From Candidatus Hydrogenedentes bacterium ADurb.Bin170 (lineage in GTDB: Bacteria; Hydrogenedentota; Hydrogenedentia; Hydrogenedentales; CAITNO01), in assembly GCA_002070275.1 (NCBI GenBank), contig MWCY01000014.1:1-64000 (forward strand): a stretch of 64,000 nt of DNA. The letters run 5' to 3'. Made by a program: the position numbers and the translations under genes. A model generated the notes under the pieces. That model was given only the letters and a program-made list of their open reading frames with translations. It did no database searches and had not been told where the DNA came from. This document shows, one piece after another, positions 8,207 through 16,900 of this stretch. The number at the start of each line of letters is the position of its first letter. Position 1 is the first letter of the stretch.

Positions 8207-8886
8207 GTGTTTCGGAAACCACCCCCCCTGTGGATCAGAAGAAAGACAATGCCGGAAGTCTGGCAATGCTTCGGACTCTTGGCGCAATTTCTTTTGTGTC
8301 GGGTATCCTGCTGTCTGTAGTGTATCAGGCGACTTTTTCACGCATTCAAACGAATACGGAAGAACGCATCCGGAGCACCGTTCTTGAACTGGTTCCGGGT
8401 TCGGTCATCCAGAAAGAATTTACGTTCTTTTCAGAAGCCAGCCCTGATGTTCCGCGTACTGTTTATGCGGGGTATGATGCGTCGGGTACTTTTCTCGGGG
8501 TTGCGCTGGAGGCAATAGATCTTGGCGGTTATGGAGGTGAAATCAAACTGCTCTACGGCTATATTCCGGATGAGCACAAAATAGTGGGCACCAAAGTGCT
8601 CCTGTGCAAGGAGACGCCCGGTCTTGGCGACAAGATAAAAACCGACGAGCATTTTCAAAAGAACTTTGAGTCTCTGTCAGTTCCTCTGGATGATTCCAGA
8701 CAGCATCTTCTGTATCCGTTGAAGCTGGTGAAGGCAGGAGCGGGCGGCGGACCGGGGCAGATAGAGGCGATTTCAGGAGCAACGATTTCCTCGACAGCTG
8801 TGGTGAATGGCATGAAAGAAAGCACAGAAGTGGTGCTCCCTCTTGTTCATCAGCACTTGCAGGAATTGAAGGAGCAGGGCAAATGA
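8203..8886 (+). CDS. rnfG: Rnf complex FMN-binding subunit RnfG
   Basis: RnfG is a periplasm-facing flavoprotein anchored by one helix (about residues 24-42). The C-terminal FMN-binding domain has the covalent attachment motif ISGATISSTAVV (about residues 189-200), in which the Thr binds FMN by a phosphoester in this family. I chose the ATG at 8203 because it reproduces the ATGA overlaps seen at rnfC/rnfD and rnfG/rnfE; an ATG at 8191 is possible and would add four residues. A run of seven C occurs near the start (8222-8228) but the frame is intact. Confidence 0.93.
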   Translation: MSVSETTPPVDQKKDNAGSLAMLRTLGAISFVSGILLSVVYQATFSRIQTNTEERIRSTVLELVPGSVIQKEFTFFSEASPDVPRTVYAGYDASGTFLGVALEAIDLGGYGGEIKLLYGYIPDEHKIVGTKVLLCKETPGLGDKIKTDEHFQKNFESLSVPLDDSRQHLLYPLKLVKAGAGGGPGQIEAISGATISSTAVVNGMKESTEVVLPLVHQHLQELKEQGK

Positions 8887-9539
8887 GTATGGAGAAAAAA
8901 GGCCCCTCTTCGTGGGATGTGTTTTTTGCAGGATTCTGGCGGGACAATCCTGTTTTCGTCATGCTGCTGGGCACCTGTCCGACACTGGCGGTGACTAACA
9001 GCGTGATCAACTGCTTTGCCATGGGCGTGTCCACCCTGTTCGTGCTGGTCATGTCAGGCATTCTGATTTCGATGCTGCGCAATTTTATTCCGAAACAGGT
9101 GCGCATAGCTTCCTTCATTGTGGTGATAGCCACCTTTGTGACCATTGTGGATTATCTGATTCAGTCCATCAGTCTGGATCTTTATGACAGTCTGGGTGCG
9201 TTTATCCAGCTGATTGTGGTGAACTGCATTATCCTCGGCAGGGCGGAAGCATTTGCTTCTCGCAACGGTGTTATGCGTTCCGTGCTGGATGCGATAGGCA
9301 TGGGCATCGGCTTTACTATTGCGCTGCTCTGCCTGGGAGTTGTGCGCGAAGTGCTTGGCAACGGCACGCTTCTGATGAATACGCCCTATGAGATTTCGCT
9401 GTTCGGTCCGCGCTTTGAGCCCTGGTCTGTCATGATACTGCCGCCCGGAGGATTTTTCGTCCTCGGTGTGGAACTTCTGTTTTTCAATTGGTGGCGTAAA
9501 CGCAAGGAAGCCCGGGCGCTTGCTCAGGCAAAAGCATAA
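8883..9539 (+). CDS. rnfE: Rnf complex membrane subunit RnfE
   Basis: The 218-residue polytopic NqrD/RnfE-family protein is related to RnfA. It has six predicted helices and the two conserved half-site cysteines in LGTCPTLAVTNSV (about residues 31-43) and VVNCIILGRAEAFA (about 113-126), which in Rnf/Nqr structures share an intramembrane [2Fe-2S] cluster with RnfA. The ATGA overlap with rnfG and its 12-bp gap to rnfA place it in the same transcript. A basic C-terminal tail (WWRKRKEAR) faces the cytoplasm. Confidence 0.95.
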   Translation: MSMEKKGPSSWDVFFAGFWRDNPVFVMLLGTCPTLAVTNSVINCFAMGVSTLFVLVMSGILISMLRNFIPKQVRIASFIVVIATFVTIVDYLIQSISLDLYDSLGAFIQLIVVNCIILGRAEAFASRNGVMRSVLDAIGMGIGFTIALLCLGVVREVLGNGTLLMNTPYEISLFGPRFEPWSVMILPPGGFFVLGVELLFFNWWRKRKEARALAQAKA

Positions 9540-9551
9540 GAGGCGAGCATC

Positions 9552-10133
9552 ATGAATCCTGAATCTCTTCCTTCCGTCTTTATTAATGCCTGTATCGTCA
9601 ACAACTTTGTCCTGAGCATGTTTCTGGGCATCTGCCCCTTTCTGGGTGTGTCCAACAAAAAGGACACAGCGGTACGCATGGGCATTGCCGTCACCTTTGT
9701 CATGCTGGTCTGTTCTGTGTGCACGTATGGCATCAACTTTGTGCTTGACAGCGTTGATGCGCCTTATCTGAAACTGATCTGCTACATCGTTGTGATTGCA
9801 TCGGCGGTGCAGCTGGTTGAAATGGTCATTAAAAAATACAGCCCGGCGCTTTTCCGTGCGCTTGGTATTTTCCTGCCGCTTATTACCACCAATTGCGCCA
9901 TCCTTGCCCTTGCCATGTTTCAGACGCAGAAAGAATACAACTTTATCCAATGCATCGTTTATGCTGTCGGCGCCGGTGCGGGCTATACGCTTGCGTTGAT
10001 TATCATGGCGGGCATGCGTGAAAAGCTGGAGCTTGCCGATGTGCCGGATGTGGCGCAAGGAGCTGCCATCACGCTGATTCTGGCAGGCATTCTGTCGCTG
10101 GCGTTCATGGGCTTTGCAGGTCTCGGAGGCTGA
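9552..10133 (+). CDS. rnfA: Rnf complex membrane subunit RnfA
   Basis: The 193-residue RnfA/NqrE-family protein has six helices. Its cysteines lie in LGICPFLGVSNKKDTAVRMG (about residues 24-43) and TTNCAILALAMFQT (about 114-127), the partners of those in RnfE for the intramembrane [2Fe-2S] cluster. The length is exactly typical. It is the last subunit gene of rnfBCDGEA. All six Rnf genes are intact, so the complex should function, generating an ion gradient from ferredoxin oxidation or making reduced ferredoxin by reverse flow. Ion specificity (Na+ or H+) cannot be read from the sequence. Confidence 0.96.
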   Translation: MNPESLPSVFINACIVNNFVLSMFLGICPFLGVSNKKDTAVRMGIAVTFVMLVCSVCTYGINFVLDSVDAPYLKLICYIVVIASAVQLVEMVIKKYSPALFRALGIFLPLITTNCAILALAMFQTQKEYNFIQCIVYAVGAGAGYTLALIIMAGMREKLELADVPDVAQGAAITLILAGILSLAFMGFAGLGG

Positions 10134-10138
10134 CCGGC

Positions 10139-10330
10139 ATGTTGCATGCACTTCAGAACGGGTTGCTGGGCGGCGGCATCTTTTTTCTGCTGGTCATGTT
10201 CTGGCTCGGCGTGCAGTATGTAATCCGGCGCGGGAAAGGGCTGGCTCCGGACTGCGATGTACTTGATGATCCGGATCATGCCTGCCTGCATTGCAGCAAA
10301 CATAAGGGATGCGGCAGCGCACGGCACTGA
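10139..10330 (+). CDS. Tiny Cys-rich membrane protein at end of rnf operon (NqrM-like?)
   Basis: The 63-residue product is one transmembrane helix (about residues 9-29) followed by a cytoplasmic basic segment and four cysteines at 39, 49, 52 and 58 (CX9CX2CX5C). GGAGG about 8 nt before the ATG and the 5-bp gap after rnfA make translation with the operon likely. Known relative in concept: NqrM, a small one-helix Cys-rich protein required to mature the Fe centre between NqrD and NqrE, the homologues of RnfE and RnfA. I infer that this could do the same for the RnfA/E cluster. The Cys spacing is not identical to NqrM as I remember it, so homology is unproven. Confidence 0.75.
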   Translation: MLHALQNGLLGGGIFFLLVMFWLGVQYVIRRGKGLAPDCDVLDDPDHACLHCSKHKGCGSARH

Positions 10331-10408
10331 TCTCCCCTGGGGAAAGAAGCATTCGGCCTGTCCCGGGCAGGCAGTACTGGTTGGGCTCCAACAACAGGAG
10401 AATGAGTC

Positions 10409-13400
10409 ATGTCGGTTTTTTCAGAGAGCATGATTGTACTGGGGCTGGCATCGCTGGGTTTTTGCGCATCAGCCGCCGCTGACCTGCAGGTTCTGGAATT
10501 GCGTACTGAATATCGCATCAATCCGGAAGGCATTGAAGAGAGGCAGCCTCGCTTCAACTGGCAGCTGCAGTCGGAGGAGCGCAACTGCCTGCAGCACGCC
10601 TATCAGATTCTGGTAGCAGATTCTCCGGAAAATTTGGCAAATGACAGGGGCACGCTCTGGGATTCCGGCAAGGTGGATTCCGGAGAATCTACGTTTATTG
10701 TATATGCGGGTGAGCCGCTGCAGTCCCGGATGCGCTGCTTCTGGAAAGTGCGGGTGTGGGACAATCAGAACCGCATGAGTGCCTGGAGCGATACGGCTTC
10801 TTTCAGTCTGGGTCTGCTGTGTGAGCGGGACTGGCATGCCCGGTGGATCGGCTTCAATGCCATTGGTGCGGAAGATCTGGATGCCGCCGCAGTCGCCCGT
10901 ATCGAGTCAGCACGCTGGATCGGCACTGCTCCGTCGGAAGATGAAAACGCAGAATCTGCAAAAACGATTTATTTCAGAAAGCAGTTTCAGTTGCCGGAAG
11001 ATGCGGTTATTGTCAACGCATCATTGTGGGTGACGGCTGAGGCTTCCTGTCAGGGCTGGGTTAACGGTTATCAGCTGAATCAGGGTCGCCCGCAAATGAA
11101 GGACTGGCACGAAGTGTACCCGCATCTGGTTGCGGCGCTGCTGCAGCCCGGGGAGAATGTACTGGCGTTTTCAGTGACTGCGGGAAAAGCGCAGAGCGGG
11201 CTTATCGCCGCTTTAAAGATTACATTGCGCGATGGCAATGTGATCGATATTACGACAGACAGCAGCTGGTTGTGCAAGACGGAAGAACCGGCGGATTCCT
11301 GGACGACAGGTGCTTCTGATACGGAAGGCTGGCAGCCTGTCACTGATATTGCCGGATACAACGAGGCGCCCTGGGAAGGCACTGCACCTGATCTGACGCA
11401 GTTCCGCCCGGTGGCACAGCTGCGCAAGGATTTCAGTACGCGCGCGGGCATCAAAGAGGCGACTTTATACGCGACGGCTCTGGGCTTGTATGAATTCCGG
11501 ATCAACGGAGAGAAGGCAGGAAACTGCTTCTTCACTCCCGGCTGGACAGATTACAAAAAACGGCTTTACTACCAGCGTTTTGATGTCACCGGCCTGATCC
11601 GCCCCGATGGGGAGAATGTGCTGGGTGCCCTTCTTGCAAACGGTTGGTATGCCGGACATATCGGTCTGAAAGGGTCGGCAGCTTACGGGACGAAGCCGGC
11701 TCTTTATGCTCAGCTGGAAATAGATTATGAAGACGGCAATCGCCAGATCGTTGTGACTGATGACAGCTGGCGTGCGGCTTTCGGAGAAATCCGGGGCAGC
11801 GATCTGCTTCAGGGAGAAGTGCGTGATTTCCGGAAGGCACTGTCGGGCTGGGACATGCCCGGTTATGATGCCGGTGCCTGGGCGGCAGTATCGATGGACG
11901 CGCCGGAAGTTGTCCCTGAGAAGCTGCAGGCTTATCCCGGTGCGCCGGTCAAAGCCTTTGAATGCCTGAAAGCACAATCCTGCAATGAGCCCCGTCCGGG
12001 TGTTTTTGTATATGACCTCGGGCAGAACATGGTGGGATGGCCACGCATAGAACTTGAAGGTCGTTCCGGGCAGCTGATCCGTGTTCGTCATGCGGAGATG
12101 CTGCAGGAGAACGGGACGTTGTATACCGATGCCCTGCGCAAAGCGGAGGCGACCGATTTCTATTATCTGTCCGGTCAGGGGAGGGAAATTCTTAAACCGT
12201 CCTTTACCTTCCACGGCTTCCGCTATGTGGAGATTCGCGGCATCGAGCAGGCACTGCCCTTGGAAGCGGTGACCGGGCAGGTAGTCAATGCGGACGTAGA
12301 TATTGTGGCGGATTTCAGAAGTTCCAACCCGCTGCTCAATCAGTTGGCGCACAATATTGTTTGGGGTTTGAAAGGCAATTATCTGGAAGCTCCTACGGAC
12401 TGTCCGCAGCGGGATGAACGTCTGGGCTGGACAGGCGATGCCCAGTTTTTCATGCCTACAGCGCTGTATACGGCGGATATTGGCGCATTCTTTACCAAAT
12501 GGCTGGTGGATCTGATTCAGGACAGCCAGCAGGCGGACGGCAGTTTTGCCCATGTTGCCCCCGATGTGATTCATGAGGGCGGTGCCGTTGCCTGGGGCGA
12601 TGCGGCGCTGATCTGCCCGTGGCTTATGTATCAGTTTTACGGGGATGTGCGCGTTATTGAAAAACATTATGACCAGATGGTGCTGGGCATGGCGTTTCTG
12701 GAAAAAACCAGCAAGGACTTCATCCGCGAAAAACTTGGATTCGGTGACTGGGTGAATCTGGGCGGCGGTGCTAAAGCAGAAGTGATCTGCACTGCTTATT
12801 ACGCTTATCTGGCAGACATCATGTCGCAGATGGCGGCACTGATCGGCAAGGAAGACGATGCCGCCGCCTATGCTGAGCTGCACAAAAATATAAAAGAAGC
12901 CTTTATCCGGAATTTTGTTGGTGATGACGGGAGTATTCTGGAAAGCAGTCAGACAGGCTATGCCCTTGCCTTCGCCTTTGATCTGATTCCGGAGAAGCTG
13001 AAAGAGGCCGCTGCCCGGCATTATGTGGAGGAGATTGCACGCTTTGACTGGCACCTCGCCACGGGCTTCATCGGTACCCCCCGGCTTCTCCCGTCGCTGA
13101 CCCGGGCGGGGCGGGATGACGTCGCCTATCAGCTGCTTATGAATACGACCTATCCCTCCTGGCTTTATCAGGTGACTCTCGGCGCAACCACCATGTGGGA
13201 ACGCTGGAACGGATGGACTCCTGAAAAGGGCTTTGAGACACCGGGCATGAATTCTTTTAATCATTACGCCTTTGGTGCCGTGGGTGAGTGGCTGTACAGC
13301 CGTGTTGCGGGTATCCGGCCTGAAAGCCCCGGATTTGCCCGCATGCGCATTGCGCCGCTGCCCGGCGGCGGGCTTACGGAAGCCCGGCTGGACTATCGGT

Positions 13401-13639
13401 CAATCCGCGGGCTTATTCATGCGGGCTGGGAAGTGAAAGACGGTATTTTATCTCTGGATGTGACTGTTCCCGCCAATGCTGAAGCCCTGGTATGCATCCC
13501 GACTTCAGATCCGGAATCAGTGAAGGAAGGCGGAAGTACACTTGAAGCGGCAGGTATTCCTGTTGCAGAAAGTGCGGCAGATCGTGTTACCTGTGCTGTC
13601 GGTTCAGGCACGTACCATTTCTCTGCCACTGTCCGCTAA
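10409..13639 (+). CDS. Secreted alpha-L-rhamnosidase, GH78 family
   Basis: This enzyme should release terminal L-rhamnose from plant or microbial polysaccharides and glycosides. The 1076-residue product has a signal peptide (about residues 1-24), a fibronectin-like N-terminal domain containing YRINPEGIEERQPRFNWQLQ, lectin-like beta domains (about 165-560) and the (alpha/alpha)6 catalytic barrel. The family signature TDCPQRDERLGWTGDAQ lies at about residues 663-679 and carries the acidic residues typical of the active site. A C-terminal beta-sandwich follows (GVKxx-type end). The size is normal for GH78. AGGAG precedes the ATG. It begins 78 bp after the rnf operon without a clear terminator between them, and a strong terminator follows. 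Confidence 0.93.
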   Translation: MSVFSESMIVLGLASLGFCASAAADLQVLELRTEYRINPEGIEERQPRFNWQLQSEERNCLQHAYQILVADSPENLANDRGTLWDSGKVDSGESTFIVYAGEPLQSRMRCFWKVRVWDNQNRMSAWSDTASFSLGLLCERDWHARWIGFNAIGAEDLDAAAVARIESARWIGTAPSEDENAESAKTIYFRKQFQLPEDAVIVNASLWVTAEASCQGWVNGYQLNQGRPQMKDWHEVYPHLVAALLQPGENVLAFSVTAGKAQSGLIAALKITLRDGNVIDITTDSSWLCKTEEPADSWTTGASDTEGWQPVTDIAGYNEAPWEGTAPDLTQFRPVAQLRKDFSTRAGIKEATLYATALGLYEFRINGEKAGNCFFTPGWTDYKKRLYYQRFDVTGLIRPDGENVLGALLANGWYAGHIGLKGSAAYGTKPALYAQLEIDYEDGNRQIVVTDDSWRAAFGEIRGSDLLQGEVRDFRKALSGWDMPGYDAGAWAAVSMDAPEVVPEKLQAYPGAPVKAFECLKAQSCNEPRPGVFVYDLGQNMVGWPRIELEGRSGQLIRVRHAEMLQENGTLYTDALRKAEATDFYYLSGQGREILKPSFTFHGFRYVEIRGIEQALPLEAVTGQVVNADVDIVADFRSSNPLLNQLAHNIVWGLKGNYLEAPTDCPQRDERLGWTGDAQFFMPTALYTADIGAFFTKWLVDLIQDSQQADGSFAHVAPDVIHEGGAVAWGDAALICPWLMYQFYGDVRVIEKHYDQMVLGMAFLEKTSKDFIREKLGFGDWVNLGGGAKAEVICTAYYAYLADIMSQMAALIGKEDDAAAYAELHKNIKEAFIRNFVGDDGSILESSQTGYALAFAFDLIPEKLKEAAARHYVEEIARFDWHLATGFIGTPRLLPSLTRAGRDDVAYQLLMNTTYPSWLYQVTLGATTMWERWNGWTPEKGFETPGMNSFNHYAFGAVGEWLYSRVAGIRPESPGFARMRIAPLPGGGLTEARLDYRSIRGLIHAGWEVKDGILSLDVTVPANAEALVCIPTSDPESVKEGGSTLEAAGIPVAESAADRVTCAVGSGTYHFSATVR

Positions 13640-13654
13640 AAATTAAAAACCTGC

Positions 13655-13691
13655 TCCCGGGCAGCGTTGCTTCTGCCCGGGATTTTTTTTT
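13655..13691 (+). terminator. Rho-independent terminator after rhamnosidase gene
   Basis: A perfect 10-bp stem TCCCGGGCAG / CTGCCCGGGA with an 8-nt loop is followed by nine T. It lies 15 bp after the rhamnosidase stop. Confidence 0.93.
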
Positions 13692-13783
13692 GTAAATGAC
13701 TAAAAGCATGAAGCATGTTTTTTTCGCCTGTCTCATCGAAGATTTATTACTATCTTCGTTTCTATAATAATTATATTTTTGAC

Positions 13784-13812
13784 TTGCTTATATTTCACGA
13801 TGCCTCTATAAT
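13784..13812 (+). promoter_or_regulatory. Sigma-70-type promoter for the giant surface protein gene
   Basis: TTGCTT (13784-13789) and a consensus TATAAT (13807-13812) are separated by exactly 17 bp. Transcription would start near 13819, giving a leader of about 110 nt before the ATG at 13929. It follows directly on the rhamnosidase terminator and an AT-rich stretch. Confidence 0.65.
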
Positions 13813-13848
13813 AAGAACTTCCCAGTGTAAGGGAAGAAATATCGGAGT

Positions 13849-13886
13849 GGCTGATATGAACCTTTAGGGCAATCAGCCGGAAGGTT
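13849..13886 (+). promoter_or_regulatory. Possible H-type pseudoknot in the leader
   Basis: Stem 1 pairs GGCTGAT (13849-13855) with ATCAGCC (13872-13878). The loop contains AACCTT (13859-13864), which is complementary to AAGGTT (13881-13886) just downstream of stem 1, so the two helices interlock. Both helices are perfect (7 and 6 bp). The ribosome-binding site GGAG is about 30 nt further on. I cannot match it to a named riboswitch class. Confidence 0.35.
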
Positions 13887-13928
13887 GAGTTGCGTTCATT
13901 TTTGAAAATCGGTAATGGAGCATTTGCC

Positions 13929-16900
13929 ATGTTAACCCCCCCCGTTTCATTTTTTGTGCACTGCTGGCGCTGGTACTGGCAGGCAGTGTTTTGCCGGCGC
14001 ATGCGGCGGATTGCGATCCGGATACAACAAAACCTGTACTGACGATTGTACAACGGGAAGACAGGTCTTCGTATCAAAACTATCCCGGAGTATTTTCCGG
14101 ATGGTTTTATGATGCAGTTCCCTGCGGATCGGACTGGGCGGCTGAAGGGCCGTCTTCGATCAGCGCTCTTGACAATTGTGACGGGGCTGTTCCGGTCACG
14201 GTCGTGATTCACGATGTGCAGGTTGTCGGTATGTCGCCGGTTTTTACCCCTATTGCCAATTTAGGTCTTACAGAGAGTACCTGGACGACCCGGCCCGGCA
14301 TGTACCGGCTGATCTACAGCGCCAAAGACGGGGCAGGGAATTCATCAAGTGAGACAGTCGGGGCACAGGTGCAGGAAGGCTGCGCTGAAGAAGGGGAACC
14401 CGTAGAAGGCGAGCCCGTGGTAGAAGGTGAGCCTGAACCGGGTGCTCCAGTCATAACGATACAGCATCGGGAGGAAAACGGAGGTTATTGCAATATTTCT
14501 TTGCTTGATGAGCCTGTTTTTGTTTACGACTCAATAGAATGCGGAGCAGACTGGGCATCAGTAGGGCCTCTCTCTGTCACCGCTGTTGACAGTGATAAGA
14601 ACCCTCTTACTGTCTCAATGTTAGTTTATGTTTACATGTATGATTCAGAAAATAAAGTGCTGAAATTAGTTTCTGTTTCAAATCAGGAGCCCTGGACGGC
14701 GTCTTTCGGTTATTACCAGATACGGTACAAGGCGACCGACAGCGGAGGTAAGACAGCACAAGTGACAGTGATGGCGATTCCCAGGAGTTGCGAAACAGGC
14801 GGGGAAATTATAGGCTGCCATCCTTTTATAGAGAAGCCAATACTGGCAGTCCAGCAAAATATGGAATACTGCACGCGGGCAAGCGGTTCCAATCATTTTT
14901 TGTATACACTCGACTGCTGGGATGCCTGGGAATTTTTCGGTCCTGTAACTGCCTGGGGACTGGATATATGCCGCAACAAACTCGATGTTGTTACGCATGT
15001 TGAATTTTGGCAGGATAACGGCGATGCCGGAGCCTGGGAGCCTATCGAAACTCTGGGCCTTAATATGAACACCTGGAGCAGTCGGCCCGGTTCGTACCGG
15101 GTGTTTTACATGGTTACGAATGGTGACCCGAAAGGTGTCTGGGTGTCGCGCTATGTTATTGCCGATGTAGCAGACAATTGCACCTACTATTCCGGCGGAG
15201 CGGGTACTGAAGGAGATCCTTATCTTATCGCTAACGTGCGGGACTGGCGCCGGCTCATGCTGAGCGAAAGCGACTGGGATAAGCATTTCCGGGTGATAGC
15301 AGATATAGATTTAACCCAAGTCCATGTGTTTCCCGTAGGCAACGCAGATGTGCCCTTTACCGGCGTTATGGATGGTCAGGGGCATACGCTTTCCAATTGC
15401 GCAGTGGAGAATGTCGGCGGCTTTCAGAATAATGTCGGACTTTTCGGCGCCGTAGGAGGAGGGGCCTATATTCACAATCTGCATCTGGAGAATGCCAGTG
15501 TGCCGGGAAATCAGGGTGGGGGCGGTTTAGCGGGATCAGTGACTGAGTCCCGTCTGGAAAATTGTTCCGTATCCGGCATAGTAAAGGGCACTACCTTTAT
15601 AGGCGCTTTAGTCGGGCATGCGATAAACAGTGAGATTACTTCGTGTTCCGCCGACGCCGAAGTGGAAGCATCAGGGCATGCGGGGGTGCTCATAGGTGTT
15701 GCTGAGGACTGCGCCGTATCCTTCTGCTCCTCTGCCGGCTTGCTGGTCAGCTATACGAGTGCCGGCGGCCTGGTCGGCAGACAGGTTGGCGGTATTATTT
15801 CAGACAGCACCTCTGCTGCTGAAGTGCAAGGTTTCGAGGATACGGGCGGTTTTGTCGGGACAATGCAGGGCGGAGAGATCAGTCGGAGCACTGCGACAGG
15901 GAAAGTCGTGGGCACTTATGCGAATACAGGCGGATTTGTGGGACACATGAACCAGGAAGCAATGATCTTTCTCTCTTCTGCCAGCGGTCAGGTTGAGGGT
16001 GCCCTGGCCGCCGGTGGATTTGCGGGTAAACTCTATCAGGCAACTATCCGCCAGTCCTCAGCGGTCGGATCAGTAACAGGTGAGCAGCGTGTGGGCGGAC
16101 TGGTCGGTCAATTGCTTGAAGGTTTTGTCCGAAACTCCTATGCGAGAGGTTCAGCAAGTGCGCCTCTGCGCTATGCGGGCGGATTGATCGGAACGCTCAA
16201 CTACGGTACTGTAAAAAATTGTTACTCCACCGGCGTTGCCGAGAGTAATATTCTGCCGGGCGGATTGATCGGCTATTACATAAACGGCTTTGTGCAGCAG
16301 TCCTATTGGGACACTGAAGCCTCCGGCCTGGCTGCGAGCGGTGCGGGCGAAGGGCGCACGACTGAGGAGATGACCGCGCCCCATGCTGAAAACACGTATC
16401 TGGACTGGGATTTTGGAGAAATCTGGATTGAAGATACGGACGGCACCGTCAATGACGGGTATCCCTATTTGCATACAGGCGTAGTGGACATTGATGATTG
16501 TGACCCGGACATCACACCTCCTGAAATCAAGTTTGAGCATCGTCCGGAGAATTCGCAGTGGCTGGAAGATATCGGTTTCTATGTCTATACGTTGAATTGC
16601 GGTGATGACTGGAACGTAAGAGGACCCATTTCTGTGGAAGCAGTCGATAACTGCGCAGGTTATTTTTTGCTGCACTCAGAAATTCTGGGGCTGATTGAAG
16701 ACGAAGAAGAAAATCTGGAGCCGGTGCCACTGGAAGATCTGGGCGTGGATATCAACTCCTGGACAGGCAGGCCTGGTTTGTATGTGGTTAACTACTCGGC
16801 GACCGACATTTCGGGCAACAGTACGGAAGTGCACGTTCTGGTGCTCATTGAAGACAACTGCTATGTGCCTGAAGGGGAGCCAGTCGAAGGCGAAATAGAA

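Noticed and set aside
8222-8228. Run of seven C near the start of rnfG as a second phase-variable tract
   Set aside because: The frame is intact, translation runs normally through TTPP, and rnfG is a core subunit; seven C in a GC-rich gene can arise by chance.
10331-10408. Terminator between the rnf operon and the rhamnosidase gene
   Set aside because: Only a short GCCTG/GCAGGC stem with no T-run is present, so read-through is as likely.
11465-13264. 599-residue minus-strand open frame opposite the rhamnosidase
   Set aside because: Shadow of a clear GH78 gene; no signal, domain or ribosome-binding site.
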